From positions 186,001 through 250,000 of the forward strand of contig JAXRKN010000017.1 in NCBI GenBank assembly GCA_038502055.1: DNA of 64,000 bases. The letters are read 5' to 3'. The position numbers and the translations under genes are program-made. Positions 22,795 to 35,890 of the stretch are shown in pieces. The first letter of the stretch is position 1; every line of letters starts with the position of its first letter. This stretch comes from Tanytarsus gracilentus (taxonomy: Eukaryota > Arthropoda > Insecta > Diptera > Chironomidae). The notes beneath the pieces were generated by a model that saw nothing but the letters and a program-made list of their open reading frames with translations, ran no database searches and was not told the DNA's origin.

Positions 22795-24849
22795 AGAGTT
22801 TCTTGAGATTCACCGAGCGATAGGTGTCAAACCTGTTTTAAATGGTCAATGTATTACAATTTATTTATACCAAGTGAGCGGAGCGGTGTGAAGATAAAAA
22901 TTTGTTCTCACCATGTTTCGCGTGTCAATGATAAAAAGTCAACCAACATTGCAACTGTTTGATTTATTTTTAGTCAATCAAAATCATCCTGTGCGGTTAG
23001 TTCGCTAACATTGTTTAAAATCGTTTGACCACTCATTATCTATTCATTCGGCCTAATTGCATTTTAATAATTAACTAGGTAGTTGGGTTTGTGGTGATTT
23101 ATGGTTGAAAAATGTAAAATTCAATTTTGTTGAGTTTTGTTTAAACACTTTAAATCAGAGGTTTAAGTCGATCGATCGAAAATCAGTCGATCGGTCGAAA
23201 AATGGAATCGATCGATAATTTTTTCAATCGACTAAAATCGATTCCAGTCGATCGATGATTTTTGAATTTTTTTTAAGTTTTGAGACTTTTGAAATTTTTG
23301 AATATTTTAAAATATTTGAATTTTTTACAAAAATAAAAAAAATTAACAGCAACAGTAAGAGTAGGGAGAAAAATTATTTTTAAATTTTTAATTAATTGTA
23401 TTTTTGAAAAAATAATTAAGGTTTTTATTCATGGTATAATTTTTCAAAAATCCCATTAATTTTCAATGTAAATATTTGTAACGTTTTCTTTTAAAATGTT
23501 TTCATATTTTTCAAACTGACAATTTTTATGTAATTTTTTGTAACTTCCCATCTCTGAAAATGGCATCAATCAATGTACACAAATGACATCATCATTATCT
23601 TAATGGCACGTTTTCACCTAATAAAAAGCTTGTCAAATAGGTGAGAAAGTAAAGAGCTAGAGAAGGATAAATTAAATTCTCCGTCATTAAATTCGAAATT
23701 GGAATGATTGATGGCTTTCAATAGGTCATCAGCGTCATGTGAGGACGAACATATGTGGTCTAAATGCGAGCCATGATAATCATTTCCAATCGGAGGAAAT
23801 AAAAGTAAGTGAAAAGGTTACAATCAAAGCAGAAAAGTGTTTTCACATATATGAAATTTTCACTCATACAGCGACAACAATTGTCATGAAAATTTTATGT
23901 GTTTTGATAAATAAAAAAGGAGAAGTTGACGACGGTAAAATGGCTCACTTTGGTGTTCTCACAAAACCACGAGAAATAAATTCGCTTTTTATTTATGTTT
24001 ATCTTCCCTTACCTCAAACCCTCACCCGTAGCGAGAGAAAACCATTCGCTACTTAAATTTCAATGGCTAAATGATAAAGGCAATTGCTATAAAAGCTTTT
24101 ACAGCTCTCTCAGCTTCGCCGCCACCCACTTGACTTTTTATTTTCTGTGATACAAAGTTTTATACACTTTTTTTTGCTCATTCGCTTCGGTTTTTGGAGA
24201 TGGCTTCAAGGGGTGGACGATCAAAAAATTCATTTTTATATTAATGTTAAAAAATTGTTATTTAATTTCATTGATTTTAAAACACTCGAATTAATTTTAA
24301 CACAAAAATATTTGCAACCCTTTTAGTCTTTTGGCATCTCGCTGTGTGCCACTGACCGACCGCGGCTATCACAAAAAAGCCATCGCCTTTGTGCAACGAA
24401 AACATTCGCTTATTTTTTCTTTATAATTACAATCATTTTCAATGAGTGGAGGAACGCTAAAAGGGAGAAAGCGAGCGGAAAATGTGTCGGAGAGTTTCTT
24501 TCACTTTTTTTATTATAAATTTTGTGTCTGCAAAAATTTACGAGATTTTTTTACACTCTCACTCGAGGGGGCAATTTAAATTCATATTAGCTCGTTTTTT
24601 ATGACAATGGAAGGAGATTTTTCTCCCCTTAAAGAGTGCCATTAAATTTTTGCGGGACATGACTTTAATTTTTTTCTGTTTTAAACTTTTTTCACTCTTA
24701 AGGGGAGAATTTTTTTTATGGGTAATTATAGAAAACTTAATTACAGATAATAGATGATGCTGGTTTATTTGAAAGAAACCTTAAAATAAAAATGTTGTTA
24801 AAATTTTATAATTTTTTGTTTATGATAATTTTTAATGGAAATTTATGGT
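22795..24849. other. Intergenic, with CGATCGAT cluster and a solo MITE end
   Basis: No gene is seen. A cluster of CGATCGAT-type words lies at 23165-23262. At about 23537-23556 there is a right-end-like match (TTCCCATCTCTG) to the hAT MITE described at 25546, without a convincing left partner. The remainder is AT-rich. Confidence 0.45.
23165..23262. repeat. CGATCGAT-rich short repeat cluster
   Basis: Within about 100 bp the word TCGATCGAT or close variants (CGATCGGTCG, AATCGATCGATAA) occurs repeatedly. It is palindromic and unusual for the base composition. The function is unknown; it may be a degenerate minisatellite. Confidence 0.4.
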
Positions 24850-24980
24850 CACAAATGGACAATTACATTTTAATCGAGTGAAATTACATTATAAAAATTT
24901 TCATGCAATTAATTACATTTTCCTACAAGTTTCCAAAATTAAATTACATTACATGTATTTTTTGTAATTGTCCATCTCTG
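24850..24980. mobile_element. Short hAT-type MITE copy
   Basis: The right end, read inward, is CAGAGATGGACAATTACA; the left end is CACAAATGGACAATTACA. These match the ends of the larger element at 25546-27166. The length is 131 bp with no ORF. TTAATGGA follows the right end, and the same 8 bases occur 10 bp before the left end (24832-24839). This suggests an 8-bp target duplication with a small insertion or rearrangement at the left edge. Confidence 0.6.
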
Positions 24981-25589
24981 TTAATGGAATTTTTATGTAA
25001 AAATAAATTTACCTCCACATTTTTCCATCAATTTCTTACATCAAAGCAACCCCAAAAATCAATCTAATCCTGACGCGTGTAACCGCAAACCATGAGATCA
25101 ATATCGATAGCAAACATAATGGCAACAAAAGCTTGTCAATTCATGTCAATGAAAATCACACCAAATGCGACTCTTTGATTAACATTTTAGGCATTCTTCA
25201 ATTGTCACGATCAGACGTAAATACATGAAAAATTGTCAAAGCTCGATACGTACAGTAAAATCTCATTTGAAAGAGATATTCGAGAGTGAGAGATGAGAAT
25301 GGGAACAATTGGATTTTTGCCGTATCGAAAGGTGGAAAGATGAAGAAGCAACCTGAGCCAGTTTCTCGCCCAGTAATTCAATCAATATTGACATAAAACA
25401 AATACGTCTTATCAGATGGAGAGAAAAGGGAAAAGAAACTTGAGCTTCTGAGCCCTGACAAACTCACAACTCTCGAAAATTGATTATAAAAGTAAAAGTG
25501 TACGAAATGGGGTTTAAAAAAATTTGGTGAGAAAGCGAAGGCGATCAGAGATGGGCAATTACAATAAATTCCAAAAATTCCATTTAATG

Positions 25590-27046
25590 TAGGGTGGACG
25601 CTTGTAATTCCTGAGTAAATTGAATCGCAAGATAATAAAACATGAAATTTCTCTTACTTGGCATTGCTGACCATGCATTATAAATACCTCGTTAGATTCG
25701 CAAAAGACACAGCTTTATTTTGAGACTGACTTTAAATTTTTTAGCCGCGTCCTTCATGCTCATAAACTAACTCAAAACCTTGCTTATAATTCCTGAGTAA
25801 ATTTTAAAAATTCGATATAAAATCAACTTTTTTTTCAATCTTTATACTTTCTTGAGAGAAGTGTTTAAAAATAAACAAATTGATAATTTAAGCGATGTAA
25901 TATCCGACAAGTGCAAGCAGTGCTTGCGCTGACGTCTTTTAATGCTAATTTCATGACTTTTTTGAAAAATTTAGTTGTTAAAATATTTAAAATCAGAGCT
26001 TAATCGCTTCAGTTGACAAAAAAGAATGAAACTAAATGACATACCTATATCAAGATCCTCCAAACCTTTATTTCCCTTAGTTTTGAAATATTTTTGCAGG
26101 TAATATAACTTTGAAGGGGCATTTTAAAAAAGTCGATGAATAAATTTTCATTAGATGTTTGATAAACCATTAGATGCCGGTTCGTGTGCTAGGTGTTAGT
26201 TCTCATACTTGATCTTGGTTCCTGCACTGGAAGTTAGTTCCTGGACATAAAATTTGTTCCTGTGCTGAAAGTTTGTACTGGAACTGAATCTCGGTTTCTC
26301 TCCTAGAAGTTAGTTCCTGAGTCGAATGTCACTTCCTCCGCTGGATGTTAGTTCCTTCACTAGATTTTGATTTTTTCGCTTGATGCTGTTTTCTGTCCAT
26401 GATATTAGTTTCTCTGCAAAATTTTATTATCTATGCTGGATGTTGGTTCCTCCGGTGGTGCTTTTTTCGGAAAGCCATAGGGAAGACATTTATTTACTTT
26501 TTTAGTATATATCTGCCACATATCAGTCACGCGGCAACAGTTTAAAGCAGTTTCATATTAAATTTTTGTCCATCACAGATTTTATCGCGTAAAAAAAATT
26601 TTTTACTCACGAAAAATTCAAAGACTACTAATGTGTAATTTACTCAGGAATTATAAGCAAATTCACTCAGGAATTAAAAACACTTTTAAAAATACATTTT
26701 TAAAGGACTTATCTCACATTAAAAATTCAAAATGGGTTTTTAATGTGTTGATATGAACCTCCATGATTCAAGAAAAATATCATCGAAAATATTGCAAGCG
26801 ATTTAATTGATGAAAATTGATGAGATAAACGAAGAGGATTTTTATATGGGGGAAATTAATACGAGCTTTTCAAGCATAAGGAAGGTTTGAAAGTCATTGC
26901 TCTCTTTTACAAAATTGTAGAGCATGATAATACCTTCAAACTTTATATAGAAAGTCAAGGTGTAAAACGCGTTGTTCGTGAAATATTGACACATTTAATT
27001 TTACTCAGGAATTATAAGCACTCAGGAAAAACAAGCATCCACCCTA
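25590..27046. mobile_element. Inner element with TAGGGTGG ends and subterminal repeats
   Basis: The left end TAGGGTGGACGCTTGTAATT and the inverted right end TAGGGTGGATGCTTGTTTTT delimit 1457 bp inserted in the hAT MITE. If TA is the target duplication the element is GGGTGG...CCACCC, which suits Tc1/mariner-like insertion but is not decisive. The word AATTCCTGAGTAAATT or a close variant recurs near 25606 and 25790 and, inverted, near 26640, 26662 and 27000, giving symmetrical subterminal repeats. The middle holds a minisatellite (26190-26455). No intact transposase is seen. Confidence 0.65.
26190..26455. repeat. Imperfect minisatellite inside the inner element
   Basis: Degenerate units of about 23-30 bp of the type GCTGGATGTTAGTTCCTG repeat around ten times. 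They are too diverged for a young array and show no open frame. Confidence 0.5.
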
Positions 27047-27174
27047 ATTTTATTTTGCGAAATTACATGAATTTCGTATGAAAATTTTGTATGTAATTAA
27101 TTACATATAATTTTTTTGTAGTGTAATGTAATTTTTACTCGATTACAATGTAATTGCCCATCTCTGAAGGCGAT

Positions 27175-30100
27175 ACAAGTGCTTTGACAAATTGATTGAA
27201 ATAAATTGATTTTTGGCATTTTCTCCCTCACACACACATCAGTTCAGTTTGAATGTAAATAAAGCTCGTAAAAAAGTTTCCTTTTTTTGTGCTTGCCCTG
27301 CAACTCTCTGTAGGCTAGCTTATTTACTACCGCCCCAATGTGATGAATGTTTGCATGCTGATGAAATTCTGGACTTTAATGTTTTTCTCTCGTTTCGTGT
27401 TGACAGATTGCCGTATGAACAGATAAAAGGCAGGAAATTTTTGAACTTGAGCAAACAAAATTAAAATTTAATAAAAATAACTTCAAAAAATTGAGCAGCA
27501 TAGCGTCGATTCCCAAGAGAGTCAGTTAACCCACATATCACTTCAAAAATATTTTCCACATGAGTTTTAATATTTTCCCTCAATTTTATTTATTTTTTTT
27601 TTTTTAATTATATTTTTTATAAAAAATTTTGTTTTCAAAATAATTGGAAAAGAATTTTAACGGGAAAAAAAAGGGGGGAAAAAAAAAGATCCCGCCGAAA
27701 CCTCTCTTCGGATGCATTGCCATCATAAATTCAAAAGAAAATGCAAACACAGGAAAAATCTCGTGAACTCAATCGATGGAATTTCCAGCATAAAAAAATG
27801 CTTTTAAAAGCTGCATGAAAAATCATTTGTAACGTAGCAGTGGGTTGGCATGGATATATTGACACAGTGCATTACCATACCGCACATAGTGATTTTTTAA
27901 TTGAACTGAAATGTAATTTATAGTGAGAGCTTTTGCACTCAAAGTACATCAAGATTTATTTTTCACTATTGAGCAAACACACACACACATCATGAAAATT
28001 ATGACTGCATAGAAAATAATGTTTTTAAATCACATGCACAAAAACACATTTTCATGTGCTCTAAATGCAGATTTTTAATTTTCTCTCTTTTTTCAGCGCC
28101 ATTTCAACGACCATCGCGCAACTAAAACTGCCACTCAAATAATAAATATTAAAATTTTCATAAAGCTGCATGATGTTTAGTATTCATGAAATAATTTTTC
28201 AAATAGTCATGTACGAAGTATAAATGCACAAAGCGAACGCAAAAATTTCATCAATCGCGAGGTAAATTTTTAATAATCAGAGGTATAAATTTGGAAGTTT
28301 GAATTTTAAAAAACCGTTAAAAAAATTTCAAATTCAATTTTAAAAATTATTTTTGAAAACTACAAGTTTAAAATTATTTTGACGTTAAAATAAAAAAATA
28401 ATATAAAATTTATTCAAAATTATAATTTACAAAATTTCCTAATTAAAAATTTGTTTGTAATTTGATGAAATTCATCCACAAATTTCTATGTCCACAATCC
28501 GATTTCAGCAAATTTCATTATTAAATTTCAATAGAAACCCACATAAAAGAGAATTACATGCAAATGCACTGACTGATGGTTGCTAATAATTTTCAACGCA
28601 GTTCATTGTGGTGAAATCGCTCGCAGCAATTTTAATATTTTCGAGTTCAAATGAAACCAGCTTATTAGTTTGATGAGCACGCTAAGTCCTCAATAATTAT
28701 TATTTGCATTTCTCCTTCCCACACGTTTTTTTTCAATTCCCTTTTAGTGCAAATAAAAGCAACAAAATGTTATGAAAATGTTTTTTCAATTCATTCTCGG
28801 TTGAACTTGTGAACTTTTCCACTTTTTTCCGTCCTTTTTCTCTTCTCAGTCGTTATCTATCAGTCGTTTATAAGCCCTCATAATGTCATGTTTATATTGC
28901 AAACACATTTCAGGCATTTCATCGTCAGTCTCTGAGAATTTTTTAAGAGAAATGAAAATGTCGAGTTGATGAAAAAATTGCTTGTTTACTGATCGCTTCG
29001 AGGATTTTTTAAAACCGTCGTCTGAGGGAATTTTCATGACTTTTAAAAAATTTTAATTAAAACCTTTACATGAAATTGTAAATTTACTTTTAAAAATCAA
29101 TTTTTGCACATCAATCACAGTCATAAACATATTGATCAAAATTTAGCATTTAAATCATGAAACAAAATCGAAGCAAATAACTTCCAGCATAACATCAAAA
29201 AATTGTTTTTTTCCACTCAACATCGATTTTTTCTCGAAGCTCATGTAGGACGGAGAAAAATTCCTTTTCATCTCAAATCTGTCATTTTATCGCATGTTCT
29301 TCTCAATTGAACTCCAGCGCAATAAGAAAAAATCAACCGAGGTTGAAGCGATTTAAGAAATTCATTTACTAACATTTTTCATCAAATTTATCGGAAACGG
29401 GAAATCTTCTTATTATGCTTCTCATTTTTCACGCCAGCACCTCGTTTTGTTATCTCGCATTCTTTCAGGGTTTTTTTGGTGAGTAAGAATTGAAAAATAT
29501 TTTACGAAATTTGAGTTATAAAAAATAAATTAAAAAGTTTTCGTCTTTAATTTTTATTTTTTAAATATTAACGGTTTTTTTAAATTTAAATTTTATTCTT
29601 TGAATTTTATTTAATTTTCCACTTTATTAAATTAAAAAACATCTCAAATTTTTTAACCATAAAACTTAATTCAACAATTTCAGTTTCTCAACTTGAACTT
29701 GCAAATTTTATCGCTTCTTTCATAATTTCACGACGTAAAAACATTTTTGTCTCTGAATAAGTTTGCTTGTTATCTCAATATGCAGTAATGTGATAATTTT
29801 ATTGCATCCATTATATGAAGATTACATTTCCGCACACAATTTATGCTCATTTTTCTGGGTTGACATGGCGAGCATCAGAAATTCATGGGCTTAAAAAGCA
29901 AAAGGAATTTTTGGAGCAATAAAAAAATATTTTCTTCTCTCTCTTCTCCAAGGTATAAATAAAATCATATTTTATGTGAGCAATTTATGCAAGCACATAT
30001 TCATGTACAACATCATGGCCTAGACCACCATCTAATCTCGGCATTTAAAGCAAATGCCGAGCGAAAGTTTATCCGTGGAGGCTGAGGGCGGATAAGCAAA

Positions 30101-31514
30101 CATTATTGTTGATGTTATGCAATGTGAATGAAGAAAAATAACATAAAATGCTCAACGTACGAGAAGGAAAAGGATTTTTCAGTAAAATAAACTTTTTCCA
30201 CAATTTTGTGTTATTATTTTTAGGTATTTTTCTTGTGTGTATGACATCTGATGATTGCAACTTTGGGAATAGCCTTCATGTGGAGTTAAATGTGTGGGCA
30301 ATAAAATGGAAATTTTTAGTCTTTGAGAGATTTTGTGAAATAAAATAAATTTAAAAGAAATAAAAATGTTAAATTTATTTTGCATCGCATCTCAACTGTC
30401 AAACCCTTTAAATTTTCCTATTTCATTTTCTGAAAACAAAATTGACAGAAAATGTAATAAATTTCTTTCCTATCTTTTCTAAAGTGACATTTTTGAGCTC
30501 GAAAAAGAAATTGAAAGTTGGCAGAATCTTTTCCACTTTAAATTTATTTTTTTCTCTGCATGCGAGTGGCAATGATAATTTTCTTTCTTTTCGACTGCAA
30601 TTCCATTTGTGTGACCAAGAGTTGAGTTCAATATTTATTTTGCTTTTCAATTACATAATGGAAAATGCTGCTCTCTTTTTGTGCATTGCGAAGATTTTTT
30701 TTGTTAGTGTGCAGAGATGTAACTAAAAATGTTGCTTTATAGTGATTTTAAAATTTAATGCAGTAAAATGGACTCGAATGAAATGTGGACTAATTGAATT
30801 GCTGTGGTTTACATTAGTAAGTAAGTTATTTATTATGCGGACAATTTTAATTTTTTTTTGAAAAGTTTTTTTGTGATGATTCAAGTGAAATTAACAGTTC
30901 TGTCTTTGACGTCCATCGATGGTTTTTTTTTCAATTTAGTTATTAAATATTTGCGAAAACCCCGAAATTTTATTTGACACTTTTATTATAGTTGTTAATT
31001 GAGTGACTCACCTCGGAGAATTTCGCCACAAAAAAATTGAGAGTTCCCCATCAAGTAAAACATCTTTGAAAGGGGCTACAGCTCTGGTCAAAAAACGAAA
31101 TCAATTTTAAGTCTTGCAAATTTTCTAACAAAATTATTTAATTCTAAATTCATCAAAATTAATTTTTAATATTATTTTTTTTATTAATAAATTAATTTTC
31201 CTGTACCAGCGTCGTCCACCCTTGAATAAAAAATGAGAATTGTCAATCTCGGAATTATGAGAAACAAATTCTTACGCTCACTATCCCGCATTGAGAGAAA
31301 CAAGTTTTTATTCCGCAAATTTTTATCACACAAAACTTTTTTATGGGATGCTCTCGAGTAAGGTAACGATGAATGAAATTTTATAGCTGAACTACTCATG
31401 CTGGCATTTTTTCAATACGTCACTTTAAAGCATTCGAGTTTAATAAATAATGCAAAGTGATCGTGAAACTCGAGTAGTTTGAATTTACATTTCGAGAGTC
31501 GAAGTTCGATTAAA
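27175..31514. other. Intergenic AT-rich spacer
   Basis: I see no supportable gene, RNA or mobile element. A homopolymer-rich patch lies near 27590-27690 and a short (AC)n run near 27980. Open frames are short and lack motifs. Confidence 0.5.
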
Positions 31515-33019
31515 ATGAAGCCGGCAAATAAATTCGTAATTTGCGCAGTGATTGCAATTGTTGGAATAACCTGCGGGTATTTAATTTATTACACGTGGTC
31601 GATAACGTTCGGTGTAATTGACAGTAGTAATTTTGTGGTCGAGGAGGATAAAACTGTGCCATCTAGAAGTTCAGACGATGATGAATGGGTGACAAGGAAA
31701 ACTGTGCCAATTTCAAAGCACTCACCGCAGTTCAATATGGAAAATGACGAGAATGAAATTAATTTAAATTTGCATAGAAATTTTCACCTTTTTAATCACG
31801 TAAATTGTGGAAAGTTCAAAAATGGAATTAATGATCGAGTTGTGAATGGAAACCCGGCAAATTTTTTGGCCAATCCTTGGATAGTTGCGTTAAAGTACAA
31901 ACATCCAACTAGAGAGAGTAGAATAATGTGTGCTGGCACGTTGATCAGTGGTGAGAGATAAAATTTAAAATTTCTGAAATTAAATTTTAAAATAATATTT
32001 TTTTAGAAAAATTCATTATTACAGCTGGACATTGCCTCGAAACCGGAAAATAGTAAGTGAAGTTGATCTAAAAAAAATTTTTGGTTTCAGTTAAAATTTT
32101 TAGCTTTAATTTTTTTAACATCAAAAAATTCCAAAATAATTTAAAATTATATTTCATTTTTTTACAAAATATTTAATCATTTTAATATTGCTTAGTAATT
32201 TTAAATACGTCAACATGACAGCTAAAAGTTCAGAAATAATTTAATGATTCACATTTTTAGCATGCTCTCGAGCATTATTTTGGGCGATTATGACCTATCG
32301 AGTGAAGTTGACTGTCAAATTAATTCAAGTGGTGTCGAAATTTGTGCTGATCCAGTTCAAGAAATTACGAGTGAAAATTTTGAATTTGGTGTTCATCGAA
32401 AGTTTTCGAAGCGTGTTCGAGCTTACTTCGACATTGGATTAATAAAGCTTAAAGTTCCAGCAAATTTAAAACAAAACAATATCAACACAATTTGCTTGCC
32501 ATTCTTTGAAGAAGATATTCCTGAACAACTAGTTGTTATCGGATGGGGAAAAACGGTAAAATAAGTGCAATACTTGAGGAGGATTTTAATAATCTTGATT
32601 TGCAGGAAAATTCTTCAAAATCAGATATTTTATTGCAAGCCGGATTGCCACTCGTCGAAAATGGAAAATGCTTCAGGGATATGCAAGAGATGAACAGTAT
32701 AAGGGGAGTTGGTACTTTAGAGCTAAATGAAAGTCAATTTTGTGCAGGTGGAAAAAATAACAAAGATAGTTGTCAAGGTAAGAAAAACATTTTGATTTTC
32801 CATCAACATGAAATAATGTTTGTGAAGATTAAATTATCGTTAATCTTCTTATGAAATTTATCAGGTGACAGCGGTGGACCAATTCAAGCGATTTCCTTCA
32901 AAAATCATAAATTTATTCAATATGGAATTGTTTCTTATGGCTTGAATGATTGTGGAACCGCACCGGGTGTGTACACGAAAGTTTCATCATACCTCAAATG
33001 GATTCTCGATAATGCTTAA
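31515..33019 (+). CDS. Trypsin-like serine protease with N-terminal membrane anchor, no CLIP domain
   Basis: Five exons join in frame for 367 codons: 31515-31950, 32007-32052, 32261-32555, 32606-32777 and 32865-33019. The hydrophobic stretch at residues 7-29 follows a short basic N-terminus and lacks an obvious cleavage site, so a type II membrane anchor is likelier than a signal peptide. An acidic low-complexity stem (about 30-95) replaces the CLIP domain. The predicted activation site is R108-V109 (NDRVVNG). The triad is His154 (TAGHC), Asp218 (YFDIGL) and Ser319 (GDSGGP). Asp313 gives trypsin-like specificity. The LGDYD loop with C179/C189 and the intron before GDSGGP match the protease at 21007-22755, so the two are paralogues. 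The ATG at 31515 is the first in frame with the anchor. The substrate is unknown. Confidence 0.9.
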
Positions 33020-33095
33020 GATTAAAAAGTGTTAAAGTCAAATTAAATTTTAATTTATTTATTTCGCTGTGATTTTTATTTTTTAATATTTTTAT

Positions 33096-33101
33096 AATAA
33101 A
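33096..33101 (+). other. Polyadenylation signal of the second protease
   Basis: An AATAAA hexamer lies 77 bp after the stop codon in AT-rich sequence. Confidence 0.45.
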
Positions 33102-34429
33102 TTTCAAAATTTTTAGCACAATTTAATTTTTCTTGAATTTTAAAAATAAAATTTTAAGCTTGAAAAATTCTTCAAACAATAAATCCCAAAATTTCATTCA
33201 CTGATTTATTGAATTCAGTTTTAAATTTTATTTCGTGCTCAATTTGACAAAAAAGAGCTCAAAAACTAATTAAATAATTTTTCATTTTGATTTATTTATT
33301 AATAAAATTGAGCCTGACGCAGCAAATTTTCTAGAGAGGAAATTTTTTGACCTGATTTTTGGGATTCAATTCCCTCAGCACATAACCGGCTTTCATCAAT
33401 AATTTTATAATCGTACGCTACACTTGACATGGCAATAAATTAGCGTATTTAGGACCTTTGAAAAGCTGTAAATTTACTTCCATTAACCAAAACTTTTTTC
33501 TCCATTGCTTCCATTCATTTGGTAATAAAGCTACTGCTGCCACTGCTTCTGTGCTATGAAAAGGCATTAACATCGTGAAACGTATTCGCATAAATCACCA
33601 TTCTACGTTTTCGCCGCAGATTTATGGCATTTTATACAAGCGCCTTCTCACGATGTGAAGAAGAACTTGTAATTTTTAATTTTTGCAGTTGAGCTTTTTA
33701 TAAAAAAATATTGACTCTAAAAATGAATTAAATTTTGTGATCACTTTAAAGATAATAAATTGAATCTAATTAACAAATTAAGTGCAATCAAAATAAAATA
33801 TAAGAGCTTAATCGTTATTGACCTCGTTCACATACGCAAACAGGAAATTATCATGACTGTCCACAATGTGTGTCTCTCTAATGTCATGCACAATCAGATA
33901 ATTTTCCTCACTATCACATAACATCCTCATGGGAGAGTCGCACACTCACAAACGGAGAATATTATAATAAAAAGCTCCTCCGGCTCACTCAATGGCCTCC
34001 CTCATGAATTATTCATAAAAACTTTTTTTATTCGATAAACGCTCTCGCCACGAAAATGACCTTTTGAACTATTTATCCTGGAAATATAAACACTTTCATA
34101 AACATTTTTAGTGATAACATACTGCCAGTGCTGCTGCTGGCTGTTCAATTCTCTCTCTCTCCTTAAATGCTTTCACAGCACACGACAGTAAGCATATTAT
34201 GTGACTCTACATGCTCAAAACTACTTCCTCATTCAGAAAAAGGTTGAGATTGTTTTGTTTTTATAGGACAACTAAGCGAAATGCATACGTAAGAGTGAAA
34301 ATAATTTGAAATGTTGTGCATGAATATTTTCATCAGGTTTGTGAATGTTTTAAAGCAGAAAAGGTTGGAATTTAAGAAATATTTACTAAAAGTTTCATAA
34401 ATTTTGAGTTTAAAATATTTAAAGTAAAA

Positions 34430-34760
34430 AAAAACAATTACTACAATAATACTAAAATTAATAAAAATGAAAATAAAAATATTTGTTCACATTATTGCAG
34501 TTTGATATTTAAACTACAATAACTGTAACAACTACAATAAAAACAAAAAAATATAAATTTGTTCAATTAATTACAACGTCAGATTTTCAACTACCACAAA
34601 AAACTGCAATAACTTCTAAAACTGCAATAACTACAATATCACCAAAATAAATTGTTAAAAAATAAAATAAAAATTTTTACATTATTGCAGTATCAAATTA
34701 TCATCAACAACTGCAGTAATCTCGAAAACTGCAACAATTTTTCTTATCGGATAACTCAGA
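34430..34760. repeat. Diverged tandem repeat rich in CTACAATAA/CTGCAATAA
   Basis: The phrase ACATTATTGCAGT occurs at about 34489 and again about 191 bp later. Each copy is followed by strings of AACTRCAATAA variants. It looks like an old two-unit tandem duplication. Confidence 0.45.
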
Positions 34761-35699
34761 AGAAAAAAACAATTAATTTGTGGCATCAGATTTTTCCACA
34801 TAAATAATCTCACTTTAACATTAAACTCCAGCACATAAAACATTGACATAATTTATGTGCAACCCGTTAGCAAGTGACAAATTGCGAAAAGTTTTCAGCT
34901 GTCTTAAAGACACGCCGAAATAGCGTGAGAAATATTTAACATACTTTCAATACTGTTTTTCATACGCATATGGCAGCAATGAAAAACTTTTTTTCACGCT
35001 TCATTAACGTAAACAAAAAAAAATGGCACAGCAGTGGAGCAACGACAACAGACATTTTCTTTCTCTTCTTTATCATAATTGAAAATGCGAAACATGAGAT
35101 CATTATCGTAATATATCGCAAAACAAAAGGGCATAATATTCAATTGGCAACGGTTCTGTGTATGAGCGCACACGCAAAGCATTAATTAAGCAAAAATCTG
35201 CTTAATGATTCGAGGAAATTCTGCCTGCCTTTTGTTATGCTCGCAGCCATGTCGAGAGAGCTGAGTAAGTGAGGTAATCAAGCCTCCCTGCTGCTTGCAT
35301 AAACACCACCGTTGCCTTACTTTCGTCTCATGTCTTTAATGGCAATTTATACAAGTTCCTTATTTCAAGTGTAAGAAACAAGAAAAAACAGCAAAGCAAT
35401 TACTTTAATTGAATATTGATTACTTCGCTTTCAAATGATGTGAACCACTCCATTTATTTATCATTTATCAATCACAGCATGTGCACTGAATGACTCCTTT
35501 TCTGACTTACTCGAGCTTATTAATTACGTATGCATTAATTGCTTCATTTAAAATGAAAACACTGATTTAGTTTCAGGGTTGGTGGCTTTTGTCTGCTGAA
35601 ATAGAAAATTTTATTAAGAAAGTCTTGAAACCTTTCACATTAGCATTTAGAGGCTGTCATTGTGAAAAAGAGTGAGACACAGGCAATTTTGATGATTTA

Positions 35700-35890
35700 A
35701 ATTTTTTGTAACGTATTTTGATATTTTAAAAAATCTTTACCTTATTTTTAAATTTAAAAAATACGTTATAAAAATTTACATCAAAAAAACATAGTCAACT
35801 TTATAACGTAATTTATAAATTCAAAAATAATGCACCAAAAAAATGATAATCAAAATAAGCGAAAAAAAATTAGAAAAAGCTCTCGTGTCT
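35700..35890. repeat. Partial copy of the 3462-3671 foldback family
   Basis: The right part (ATAACGTAATTT, then GCACCAAAAAAATGATAATC, then AATAAGC and AGCTCTCG) aligns in order with the right half of the 3462-3671 element. AAATACGTTATAA matches its centre. The left arm is poorly preserved. Confidence 0.45.

Larger units (their letters stand above)
25546..27166. mobile_element. hAT-type MITE interrupted by a second element
   Basis: The ends are perfect 18-bp inverted repeats, CAGAGATGGGCAATTACA at 25546-25563 and its complement at 27149-27166. They are flanked by a perfect 8-bp direct repeat AAGGCGAT (25538-25545 and 27167-27174). A CAGNG-type end and an 8-bp target duplication are hallmarks of the hAT superfamily. 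Without the inner insertion (25590-27046) the element would be only about 165 bp, so it is a non-autonomous MITE. Confidence 0.85.
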
